Assembly (NCBI GenBank): GCA_024691305.1
Contig: JAILNS010000036.1
Coordinates: 124,001 to 188,000, forward strand
DNA length: 64,000 nucleotides
Reading direction: 5' to 3'
Source of the DNA: Lachnospiraceae bacterium
Lineage (GTDB): Bacteria; Bacillota; Clostridia; Lachnospirales; Lachnospiraceae
Shown: positions 29,730-38,580 of the stretch, piece by piece
Position numbering within the stretch: position 1 is the first letter of the stretch
How the letters are laid out: every line of letters begins with the position of its first letter
Program-made: the position numbers and the translations under genes
Notes under the pieces: generated by a model
Seen by the model: only the letters and a program-made list of their open reading frames with translations
Databases searched by the model: none
Told to the model about the DNA's origin: nothing

Positions 29730-31913
29730 TCAAGGATCGAGTCTCTGCTTTTTGACAAGTTTTGCAAAGTGACCGTCAAGATTTACAAGGTCATCATATT
29801 TGCCTTCTTCAACTATATGTCCATCCTCCATAACAAGTATCCTGTCACAGTTTTTTACCGTTGATAGTCTGTGTGCAATAACGATCCTTGTGCATTTAAA
29901 TCCATCCAGTGCATCTTTTACCTTCCTCTGCGTCTTATTATCAAGAGCGCTGCTTGCTTCATCAAATATAAGTATAGCAGGTTTGGGTGCTATCGCACGT
30001 GCTATAAGGATCCTTTGTCTCTGTCCTCCGGATATACCTCCCTGTCCCTCGGTTATGTAGGTATTCATGCCCATAGGCATGTTTCTTATATCTTCCGCTA
30101 TACCGGCTTTTTGCGCAGCATCCCATGCTTCTTCCATGCTGAGTCCGGGTGAAGAAAGTGCAATGTTTGAATATATATCTCCCTTAAATAACTCCCCGTT
30201 TTGCAAAACCGTACCGATGTTTTTTCTGATAAATCCGGGATCGGTATATGCAAGATCATATCTGTCATAGTACACAGCGCCTTTTTCAGGTTTTTCAAAA
30301 CCAAGAAGGAGCTTTACAAGTGTAGACTTTCCACATCCTGTTCGTCCGACTATAGCAACATATTCTCCCGCTTTTATATTTACAGACATATCCTCGAGGA
30401 TATAGGGAGATCTTTCATCGTACCTAAAGTATACATGGCTAAGTTCGACGCTTCCGTTAATATGTCCGGGCTTATTCTTTTCTTCGGTCAATTCGGGACA
30501 TGTGTCTAATATAGGTGAGGACATATCAAGAAGTGCCGGAAGTTTACTGAAATGGGATATCACTCCGGCAAAGGCCAAAGATGCCCCCATTAGACGACCA
30601 TAAGAAGCCGAAAAAGCATAATATCCGGATCCGGTCATTCCGCTTACTATAGAAATATAATAAACAACTATATTACCGGTCAAATATACCGCCAGAGCAA
30701 AAACTTTATTGTATTTTACAAAAAACGGCGGATTATAAGTTATCTTAGCCACATCCGAATAAGCATTTCCCCATTTTGCAAAAGCCCTGTTTTCCGCCCC
30801 GGTAAGTCTGATCTTTTCTATTCCGTTTAGCAGCGCATATGTGAGACTGTTTTCTTTTGCGGAGGATTCCTGCAGCATACGTGATGCCCTCACCCTTGCA
30901 GGTATAGCGGTCACATACACAAGGCATGTAATAAGAAATATCAGTATACAGGGCCCAACAAGTTGCGGACCAAATGAAGCGATCTGAAACAGATACAATA
31001 AAGAAAGTATCCCAACAAGACCAAATCCGAATAATCCTTCTGCAATATTCCTGCCAAGCGAACCCAAAGCGTAAATCCTGTTTGCAAATTCACCTGAGGA
31101 ATATTTGTTCACAACACTTGCCGGCATTGACAAAACACGCATCATGGCAGCAGCTTCAACGGATTGTGATACTTTAAGGGCAATGCGTTCATTAAGCAAT
31201 CTTTGAGCCGCATGCAAAATCTGATAAGCAAAAGCCCCTGTAAAAAGAAATGCGGCAGCTCCGATAACCATATTCATCTCTTTATTCTTAAGTATCGGTC
31301 CTGTGATCAATCCATATAGATATGGTTCGATCATGCCTGTCAGTATCACGGTCAGTGTAACTGCTATTGCCATAAATACATCGCCCGGTAATATATTCTT
31401 TTTGATATATTGTAAAAGATCATATACGCCGATCTTTCTCATCGGCAGCGGCTCATAAAAACATATGGCGCTGCCCGCCAGCATATTGGCATTACTCTGT
31501 TTTATTCTGATCTTCTTCCCCGTAAACGGATCCGTATAACAATATCCGGACAGACCACGCGGGATAAGTGCAACCGGATGATCGTCTTTTTTCATAAATC
31601 CGATCATGGGTATGCCGGCGTTCTTGTACCACTTAGGATCAAGGTCGACCTCTCTTGTCATAAATCCAAGCGGTTCGAATATAAACTCGATCTGTTTCTC
31701 AAGGCTTTGAATGTCATTCGGAATGTAGGTACTCTTAAGATTGAAATATTTAATAATATCCTTAAGTGCCTGCCTGGACATGGTAGGATCATCCGCAAAT
31801 TGTCCACCCTTGCCTTTATCAGATATCACTCCTGACATACGGGCAAAGGACTCCCGAAGGTCCTTTTGATCGCTTTCTATTCTTTGATGGATCTGCTCGT
31901 CAAACCAGTTCAT
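29730..31913 (-). CDS. NHLM-type ABC transporter (permease+ATPase) with divergent N-terminal domain
   Basis: VAIVGRTGCGKSTLVKLLLGFE, ISGGQRQRILIARAI, ILIFDEASSALDN; N-terminal ~170 aa lacks the C39 Cys motif. Confidence 0.88.
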   Translation of the reverse strand: MNWFDEQIHQRIESDQKDLRESFARMSGVISDKGKGGQFADDPTMSRQALKDIIKYFNLKSTYIPNDIQSLEKQIEFIFEPLGFMTREVDLDPKWYKNAGIPMIGFMKKDDHPVALIPRGLSGYCYTDPFTGKKIRIKQSNANMLAGSAICFYEPLPMRKIGVYDLLQYIKKNILPGDVFMAIAVTLTVILTGMIEPYLYGLITGPILKNKEMNMVIGAAAFLFTGAFAYQILHAAQRLLNERIALKVSQSVEAAAMMRVLSMPASVVNKYSSGEFANRIYALGSLGRNIAEGLFGFGLVGILSLLYLFQIASFGPQLVGPCILIFLITCLVYVTAIPARVRASRMLQESSAKENSLTYALLNGIEKIRLTGAENRAFAKWGNAYSDVAKITYNPPFFVKYNKVFALAVYLTGNIVVYYISIVSGMTGSGYYAFSASYGRLMGASLAFAGVISHFSKLPALLDMSSPILDTCPELTEEKNKPGHINGSVELSHVYFRYDERSPYILEDMSVNIKAGEYVAIVGRTGCGKSTLVKLLLGFEKPEKGAVYYDRYDLAYTDPGFIRKNIGTVLQNGELFKGDIYSNIALSSPGLSMEEAWDAAQKAGIAEDIRNMPMGMNTYITEGQGGISGGQRQRILIARAIAPKPAILIFDEASSALDNKTQRKVKDALDGFKCTRIVIAHRLSTVKNCDRILVMEDGHIVEEGKYDDLVNLDGHFAKLVKKQRLDP

Positions 31914-31928
31914 ATAATCCGTTTCCCA

Positions 31929-34076
31929 TTAATCATTAGTAACAAGTTCGGTATATATACCGCCCTTTTTATATAGCGTTTCGTGTGTCCCGCGTTCGGC
32001 AACAACACCCTTATCCAATACGATTATCTCATCACACTCTCTGACAGTAGACAGTCTGTGAGCAATTATGATACATGATATCCCCCTTGCTTTTATAGAC
32101 CTCATAACCTCATATTCAGTCTCTGCATCAAGGGAACTCGTTGCTTCATCAAGAATTATTACAGAAGGATCCTGCGCAAGAACACGTGCTATCTCAAGCC
32201 TTTGGCGCTGACCTCCGGATAGATCTCTTCCGTTTTCACTCAGTTTCAAATGATATCCTCCGGGTCTCATAAGTATTTCATCGTGAAGGCCCGCATCCCT
32301 GGCTGCAAGGATAACTTCAAAATCTTCAATGGATCTGTCCCAAAGACGGATATTATCCGCCAACGTATCTTCAAAAAGAACGATATTCTGATCAACCATT
32401 GCAACGGATCCGGTAAAGATCTCTCTCGGAATATCTTTTATATTTTTGGAGTCAAAAAGGATCTCCCCTTCCCATGGTTCATAAAGTCCCGTAATAAGTT
32501 TGCCGATAGTGGATTTTCCGCTTCCGCTCTCGCCCACGATCGCAACGCTCCTGCCCGGTTCAAGTTCCATATTAAAATCAGTGACTACAGGGTTCCCCAG
32601 TTTGGAATAGCCGAATGTCAGATTCCTTATCGAAACCTTTCCCGTAAGTTTTGAGTAGTCATTAAGTATATCACCGGACCTGACATAAGGATCAGCAGGA
32701 TAATCTAAAATGTCTTCTATCTTCTCCGATCTGGTTCTCAGTTCCGAAAGTGACCGTCCGGGATCCGTATGAGTCATTACAGGTTGCATGAGTATCAGAA
32801 GAAACTGCTGTATCATTACAATGATACCTAGTGTAAATCTTCCGTTTATCGTAAGATAAACCCCAAAAACAAGTACGATGTAACTTGTAAGCATGTTAAC
32901 TATCTGCGGGATCACACCGAAAACGGCATCAAATTCAAACATTTTAACATGTTCGCCATAAACAGATGCCTGATATCCTGCCCATTTATCAAAAAAACCC
33001 TTTTCGGCACCTGCTGCTTTGATCGATTCATTCATACTTATACCGGTCATGGTAGCCGAATAAAGTTTTGTGGAATCACGCAATTTAAGACGTGCCATAT
33101 TGTTTTTTTGTTCAGATATAAACTTAAAAGACAAAAGATTTATCAGAAGGGACAAAAGACCCGCAAGAGCCAGGACAGGGCTTAATGAAAATATGATACC
33201 TGAGTAAAATACTACCATAAGACCATATAAGACAAACTGTATAATACTTTCGGTAAGCGCAGAAGCTATAAGTGCATTATCTGACTGTCTGACCATTAGA
33301 TCGGCGTTTAAACGCTGTGAAAAAAAATCCATTGGAAGTCTTAATATCTTCCACATAAAAGCCGCATTACTCTCTATGGCAAGTTTTCCTTTGATCTTCA
33401 GGGAATAAACAGTTCTGACCGTTTCTGTTACTATACGGACGAAACACAAAACAGCAGTCAGGATCATAAAAGGTCTAAGCCACGAAGCAGCTGCTCCGGA
33501 AAGGAGTTTATCATAGAACACCCTGTTCATTACCGGGTCGATGATTCCCAAAATACAGATCAAGGCAGAAGTTATAATAACAAATGCAAAAAGACCGCCT
33601 ATTCCTTTTAGATGTCTTAAGAGATAAGACAGATCGTTTTCTCTTTTCCCCGAAGGAACAAAGCCTTCTCCCGGAGTAATGATAAGACAAACTCCCGTAA
33701 AAGACCGGTCAAACTCGTCCATTGACACTTCTATCCGGCCTCTTGCAGGATCATTTATAACGGCTTTGTTTTTTTTGAACCCGTCAAGTACGACAAAGTG
33801 ATTAAAATCCCAATGTATAATACATGGAAACGTTCCTTTTTCCCTGACAGCCTCAACACTCATCTTGTAGCCGTTTGCTTCAAACCCGTAATTTCTGGCT
33901 GCTATGGATATGTTTTTCATATTGGAACCGTCTCTGGATACGCCGCAGTCGACACGTACCTGTTCAAGCGGGACCCATTTACGGTAAAAAGCCATGATCA
34001 TGGCCAGACATGCTGCTCCGCATTCCAATGCTTCAAGCTGCATTATGACAGGGACTTTTGCTATGCGTTCACTCAC
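31929..34076 (-). CDS. NHLM-type C39-peptidase ABC exporter
   Basis: C39 Cys motif VPVIMQLEALECGAACLAMIMAFY, His region IIHWDFNHFVVLDGF, Asp in INDPARG; VAIVGESGSGKSTIGKLITGLYE and LSGGQRQRLEIARVLAQDPSVIILDEATSSLD. Confidence 0.94.
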   Translation of the reverse strand: MSERIAKVPVIMQLEALECGAACLAMIMAFYRKWVPLEQVRVDCGVSRDGSNMKNISIAARNYGFEANGYKMSVEAVREKGTFPCIIHWDFNHFVVLDGFKKNKAVINDPARGRIEVSMDEFDRSFTGVCLIITPGEGFVPSGKRENDLSYLLRHLKGIGGLFAFVIITSALICILGIIDPVMNRVFYDKLLSGAAASWLRPFMILTAVLCFVRIVTETVRTVYSLKIKGKLAIESNAAFMWKILRLPMDFFSQRLNADLMVRQSDNALIASALTESIIQFVLYGLMVVFYSGIIFSLSPVLALAGLLSLLINLLSFKFISEQKNNMARLKLRDSTKLYSATMTGISMNESIKAAGAEKGFFDKWAGYQASVYGEHVKMFEFDAVFGVIPQIVNMLTSYIVLVFGVYLTINGRFTLGIIVMIQQFLLILMQPVMTHTDPGRSLSELRTRSEKIEDILDYPADPYVRSGDILNDYSKLTGKVSIRNLTFGYSKLGNPVVTDFNMELEPGRSVAIVGESGSGKSTIGKLITGLYEPWEGEILFDSKNIKDIPREIFTGSVAMVDQNIVLFEDTLADNIRLWDRSIEDFEVILAARDAGLHDEILMRPGGYHLKLSENGRDLSGGQRQRLEIARVLAQDPSVIILDEATSSLDAETEYEVMRSIKARGISCIIIAHRLSTVRECDEIIVLDKGVVAERGTHETLYKKGGIYTELVTND

Positions 34077-34512
34077 TTAAGCCTCCCCGGTCATTAAGAA
34101 AACCTATAGGTTTTATGGATTCTAAGACTATCTGTCCTTCATATACACCATCAGGAAGCACAGATTCAAACTCATTTAATTCTACGACACCTACAAATCC
34201 CAGATTATCATTATATATATATCCTATCTTCACATCCTGGTCTGCTATATGCATAAGCATACCGGTCTTAACACTGTCCTGAACTGAAGACGGAATATCC
34301 GCATATGCGATACCGTCTATAACCTCTACCCTGACATTTACAGTATCCTCTATGTCTATCACTGATGCAAAGATAATAAACCCTGCAAGCAGTGCAATGA
34401 TCGCAGAAAGGAACATCCACAAGCGGGGACCTGTAACCTTTAAGTGATCACGCAACTGCTCGGGCGTAGAAATCTGTTCTATGCTTTCTTTTCTAAAAAT
34501 ACTCTCTTTCAT
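34069..34512 (-). CDS. Short HlyD/NHLM-type secretion protein
   Basis: FRKESIEQISTPEQLRDHLKVTGPRLWMFLSAIIALLAGFIIF resembles the N-terminus of NHLM secretion proteins; overlaps the C39 exporter. Confidence 0.75.
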   Translation of the reverse strand: MKESIFRKESIEQISTPEQLRDHLKVTGPRLWMFLSAIIALLAGFIIFASVIDIEDTVNVRVEVIDGIAYADIPSSVQDSVKTGMLMHIADQDVKIGYIYNDNLGFVGVVELNEFESVLPDGVYEGQIVLESIKPIGFLNDRGGLSE

Positions 34513-34582
34513 AAACAAGAATATACTTTTTCAGATATAGGTCATACGCGATCAATGCGGGATCAACCGGTATGTTCAGGTT

Positions 34583-35743
34583 TCAGGCATCTAAAAACGC
34601 TATCGTATCCGCATTCATATATTCTTCATAAAGTTCATTGAGTACCGAATCATCCTTGACCTGTCCGTTTTCATCGGCATCTTCAAGATCACGAAGATCG
34701 GAATGGTGATAATATGTAGCATTTCCGCTTTCATCATACTCAACGATAGCTTCTTCATCGATCATGATAAAGCCTGCTTCTATAGTCATTTTTTTCATCC
34801 AATGATTACTGCCGACATATAATTTTCCGTTAGCAACAGCAAGAGGATAAGCCGTACCGCCCGCCGTTACATAACCTGCATATTCCGGTGCACCGTCTTC
34901 ATTGTAGAAGTATATATCCGCATCAATAGCCCCGGGATCGCCCTCATCGTCGGCAGCATACATATATGAAGTCACAAGAAGGACATCAACTCCGTCAATA
35001 TTTACATTTGCAAATCCCCAGCCGTCCTCAAGTGTATCAACTATCTGGGTGAAAGTATCACATCCCGTAATATCCGGAGGAGTATGTTCCTCTTCATCGG
35101 GAATAAGAGCACTCTCCTGCTTATCGGGATCATATATAGCTTCTGCGACACCCTGAATGTCAAACCCGTCAAGATCGGGAGCTGTGACACTAAGAGAATA
35201 AGATGCGCCTGTCTCAAGATCAAACCAGGTGCACAGATCGGCGTAACCTTCATCACCTATATAACGGTATGTCTTACCGGTCATCTGACCGCCTGCCCAA
35301 TTTGCAAGGGTGATATCATCCTGAGCGGCCCACTCATAATACATTCCGGAGATATCTGCTTTTTCATCACATGTCATCTGTTCTCTGGCTGTAAATGTAT
35401 TACCGTCAAGGTCAAATGTCATCTGCACGAGTGGTGCTTCATCTGCTTCCATCTTGCTGAATACAACATTTGTTGCCCCTTCGGGAGCGCTGAATCCGTT
35501 GGGAACAAGAGCTGCTGCTTCTCCCTCGGTTATTTCTGTCCAGGGATTTGCCAAGCCCGTGTTCTCTTCCGTTGCTTCTTTGGTTTCCTCGGCCTGTTCC
35601 GTTGTTTCTTCGGCAGGTGCGGCAGTTTCCTCGGAAACAGTCTCTTCAGTCGCTGCATCTGACGCCTGATCGGCGGATGCGCCACATGCCGTAAGCGACA
35701 GGGTTAATATGCCTGCCAAAAGTAATGCTGTGAATTTTCTCAT
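34583..35743 (-). CDS. Secreted lipoprotein of unknown function, possibly first gene of the exporter unit
   Basis: Lipobox LTLSLTACGAS; acidic linker; about 300-aa globular region. Confidence 0.8.
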   Translation of the reverse strand: MRKFTALLLAGILTLSLTACGASADQASDAATEETVSEETAAPAEETTEQAEETKEATEENTGLANPWTEITEGEAAALVPNGFSAPEGATNVVFSKMEADEAPLVQMTFDLDGNTFTAREQMTCDEKADISGMYYEWAAQDDITLANWAGGQMTGKTYRYIGDEGYADLCTWFDLETGASYSLSVTAPDLDGFDIQGVAEAIYDPDKQESALIPDEEEHTPPDITGCDTFTQIVDTLEDGWGFANVNIDGVDVLLVTSYMYAADDEGDPGAIDADIYFYNEDGAPEYAGYVTAGGTAYPLAVANGKLYVGSNHWMKKMTIEAGFIMIDEEAIVEYDESGNATYYHHSDLRDLEDADENGQVKDDSVLNELYEEYMNADTIAFLDA

Positions 35744-35783
35744 TTCTACTCTCCTCTGTGAAAACTATATTCTATATTATGTG

Positions 35784-35823
35784 AAAAATCTCACTGGCAG
35801 AAATGCCTGCCGATGAGATTTAA
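35784..35823 (-). terminator. Intrinsic terminator/attenuator-like hairpin between tRNA-Gly and the lipoprotein gene
   Basis: Minus strand AAATCTCATCGGCAG-GCATTT-CTGCCAGTGAGATTTTT. Confidence 0.75.
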
Positions 35824-35837
35824 CTTAAAGCGATATG

Positions 35838-35843
35838 ATTATA
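35838..35843 (-). promoter_or_regulatory. Candidate extended -10 (TATGTTATAAT) upstream of the hairpin
   Basis: Minus strand TTATGTTATAATCATATC between tRNA-Gly and the hairpin. Confidence 0.4.
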
Positions 35844-35866
35844 ACATAAAAACAATATATATAAAA

Positions 35867-35936
35867 GCAGGATACGGGAATCGAACCCGCCTCCTCAGCT
35901 TGGGAAGCTGATATACTACCAATGTACTAATCCTGC
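35867..35936 (-). tRNA. tRNA-Gly (anticodon CCC)
   Basis: Acceptor GCAGGAT/ATCCTGC, anticodon arm TCAGC-TTCCCAA-GCTGA, T arm GCGGG-TTCGATT-CCCGT. Confidence 0.95.
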
Positions 35937-35947
35937 ATCAAACCGGG

Positions 35948-36295
35948 TTATTTATCACCACCGGTCATATGCTGTACAGTTTCGTATACCATAATACGAG
36001 AGTTGTCCATTTCAGGCATTCCGATAAACATACATCCGTAACTGAAAGTCTTATCAGCGATCTTTTCAATACGAACGATCTCTACAAAAGCATGTATCGT
36101 TTCCTGGGTCCATATCTTTAAAAAAGATTCATATACGGCACCGATCTGTAAAGCTTCGGAGCACGTAAAACCGATACCGGTCTTAGACACATCCGTAATC
36201 TCGATAGCCACTTCCTCAGGATTAGTTCCGTCAAGTCTTTTTATCACTATCGACGACTCTAACGGATGTCTTTCACTTCTTCGTCTCTCTTCCAT
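35948..36295 (-). CDS. PilZ-domain protein (start likely MEERRRSERHPLE at 36295; ORF extends to 36388)
   Basis: RRRSER...ITDVSKTGIGF matches RxxxR and D/NxSxxG c-di-GMP motifs. Confidence 0.85.
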   Translation of the reverse strand: MEERRRSERHPLESSIVIKRLDGTNPEEVAIEITDVSKTGIGFTCSEALQIGAVYESFLKIWTQETIHAFVEIVRIEKIADKTFSYGCMFIGMPEMDNSRIMVYETVQHMTGGDK

Positions 36296-36406
36296 ATAAA
36301 CCTCATAAGCCTTTGCGGTTCCCCCGACATACCAGTGGGTCAAACAGGTTATACCAACCGTTAAACGTGAAAAATACGAACTATACAAACAAAAATATAA
36401 TACCCC

Positions 36407-37504
36407 TTAATAAGCTCTGGTGTCAATTACCTCCTGTGTCAGCATAGTTACCGGATATGTCGTTCCATCAACCGAAACCTCGTTTACCGACTGATATGAA
36501 CTGTACAGGGTCTCACTCACATATTCAAGCTTATCGGGAGAACCGCCTTTCTCCAAAGTTTTAATGATATTCTCAACCCTGGGACCATGTAAGGGATTAC
36601 ATTCCACTATGCAGGCTATGGTACCTTCCAGGCAGTAGTTAATGGCATTTTCATTTACTCCGTCAAAAGAAAGCACAAGGATATCTCCGTTTTGTATATC
36701 TCCACCCGCATGTAATCCGGCGGCCTCTATAGCTTCGATCGCTCCGAGCGCCTCATTGTCATTTTCACAGTAAACTACATTAATATTGTTGTAGGTCACA
36801 AGCATCTGAGCCATAACTTCACGCCCTTTAGCCTGCGTAAAGTCACCCGGAGTTTCCTCTCTTAAATCCCATCCGTATTTTTCGACATAGTCGTTTAATC
36901 CGGCACTTCTGCCGATCTGGGCTGAAGATCCCAAAGTCCCCTGTATATTGACTATATGAATATCCTCGCCTTTCATACCAAGGTCCGAAGTATACTGATA
37001 CAGCCATTCACAGGCTTTACATCCTTCCAGATAGAAATCGCTTCCAACCCAGCAGGTAAAGAGATCATCGTTCGCAACATCCACCATACGGTCGACTATG
37101 ATGACCGGAATATCCGCCTCTTTTGTTTCCTGCAAAACGCTATCCCATCCATCCTGTGTTACCGGTGCAAGTACGATATAATCAACACCCTGCTGTATGA
37201 AGCTCCTGATAGCAGTTATCTGCTTCGATTGTTTTTGCTGTCCGTCCTCGAATATCAGTTCATAGCCCTTGTCCGAAGAAAAAGCCTCCCGCATAGACCT
37301 GGAATTCGCGCTTCTCCAATCCGACTCGGCTCCAAGCTGAGAAAATCCAACCGTAACAAAATCTGCCGCTGATGCGGCAGACCCGTTATTATCTGCTTCG
37401 TTATCCGATGATCCACAGCCTGATACCATGAATAATACGACTGCAAAGATCACGGATAAGAACTTATTTAATATATTTTTTCTAGTTCTTTTGCTTACAC
37501 TCAT
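36407..37504 (-). CDS. Sugar ABC transporter substrate-binding lipoprotein (YtfQ-like)
   Basis: Lipobox VVLFMVSGCGSS; FVTVGFSQLGAESDWRSANSRSM; periplasmic-binding fold. Confidence 0.9.
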   Translation of the reverse strand: MSVSKRTRKNILNKFLSVIFAVVLFMVSGCGSSDNEADNNGSAASAADFVTVGFSQLGAESDWRSANSRSMREAFSSDKGYELIFEDGQQKQSKQITAIRSFIQQGVDYIVLAPVTQDGWDSVLQETKEADIPVIIVDRMVDVANDDLFTCWVGSDFYLEGCKACEWLYQYTSDLGMKGEDIHIVNIQGTLGSSAQIGRSAGLNDYVEKYGWDLREETPGDFTQAKGREVMAQMLVTYNNINVVYCENDNEALGAIEAIEAAGLHAGGDIQNGDILVLSFDGVNENAINYCLEGTIACIVECNPLHGPRVENIIKTLEKGGSPDKLEYVSETLYSSYQSVNEVSVDGTTYPVTMLTQEVIDTRAY

Positions 37505-37521
37505 TACGGTTATCCGGAATG

Positions 37522-38580
37522 TTATTTGGATTTACGTGCCAGCACGATACTCTGAACCACAAGGAAGATACAAAGCATAACCGCTACTGTTATACCTGTC
37601 CACCAGGCCTGATCGAACCCTGCACTTGCTACGATGTTTTTTATAGTGCTGAGTGACATTACACCAAACAATGTTCCGATTATATTGCCGACTCCGCCTG
37701 TAAGCATTGTACCACCTATGATCGACGATGCAATAGCATTCATTTCAGCACCACTGGCATGTGATGCAGAGCCGCTTCCAACATGCAGGAAATACACATA
37801 TCCACCGATTCCGGCAAGTATCGAACATATAAGATGAGCTATGAATTTGGTCCTCTTTACATTTATACCTAACATAAGAGCACTCTGCTTATTTCCACCT
37901 ACAGCATAGAAGTTACGTCCAAGTTTGGTCCAGCGTAAGAACACAAACATAAGGGCAACTATAACCAAAGCAACTATCACGCCTATCTCAACATATGCAT
38001 TAACAAAATCGCCGTTTTTGTTAATGCTTCCTACACCCGGAATATATACTCTCGTGTCCTTAAGAGCCACAAAAGCTTCATTTGCAACATTGAAGGGTTC
38101 GGTATTAACTATAGTCGTCATGCCCCTGGCAAAGAACATACCGGCAAGAGATACTATAAAAGGCTGGATTTCCAGATATGCTACCAGATATCCCTGAACT
38201 ATCCCGTACAATAATCCTATCAAAAGTGCAAGTCCCATGGATGCGATTATGGATCCGCCTTTTTGATCGATCAAAACAGCACAGCTCATACATACCAGAG
38301 CGGTAACTCCGCCAACAGATATATCTATACCCCCGGTTATCATTACCAGACTCATACCACAGGATAATATGATAAGAGCAGCATTTTCATTTAAGATATT
38401 ACAGAATGTCTGCGGCTTAAGAAACCCTTTTCCCAAAAAGATCATGGCAAATGCATACATTACTACAAAAACCACTATAGTTATCGCAAGCAGCAGGTTG
38501 GTATCCGACATGTTATTAATCAACTCTTTAAATGACTTTTTGGATTTCTGTTCCATGTCATGCCACCTCCTTAACAGCAT
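37522..38580 (-). CDS. Sugar ABC transporter permease (YjfF/YtfT family)
   Basis: LSCGMSLVMITGGIDISVGGVTALV; adjacent to ABC ATPase. Confidence 0.92.
   Translation of the reverse strand: MLLRRWHDMEQKSKKSFKELINNMSDTNLLLAITIVVFVVMYAFAMIFLGKGFLKPQTFCNILNENAALIILSCGMSLVMITGGIDISVGGVTALVCMSCAVLIDQKGGSIIASMGLALLIGLLYGIVQGYLVAYLEIQPFIVSLAGMFFARGMTTIVNTEPFNVANEAFVALKDTRVYIPGVGSINKNGDFVNAYVEIGVIVALVIVALMFVFLRWTKLGRNFYAVGGNKQSALMLGINVKRTKFIAHLICSILAGIGGYVYFLHVGSGSASHASGAEMNAIASSIIGGTMLTGGVGNIIGTLFGVMSLSTIKNIVASAGFDQAWWTGITVAVMLCIFLVVQSIVLARKSK

Noticed and set aside
35084-35662. 192-aa plus-strand Cys-rich ORF opposite the lipoprotein
   Set aside because: Antisense shadow; no SD or motif.
36305-36370. 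Possible c-di-GMP-I (GEMM) riboswitch upstream of the PilZ gene, from ACCGCAAAGGC resembling ACGCAAAGCC
   Set aside because: No convincing GEMM tetraloop or downstream helix could be drawn; an Infernal search with the GEMM covariance model would settle it.
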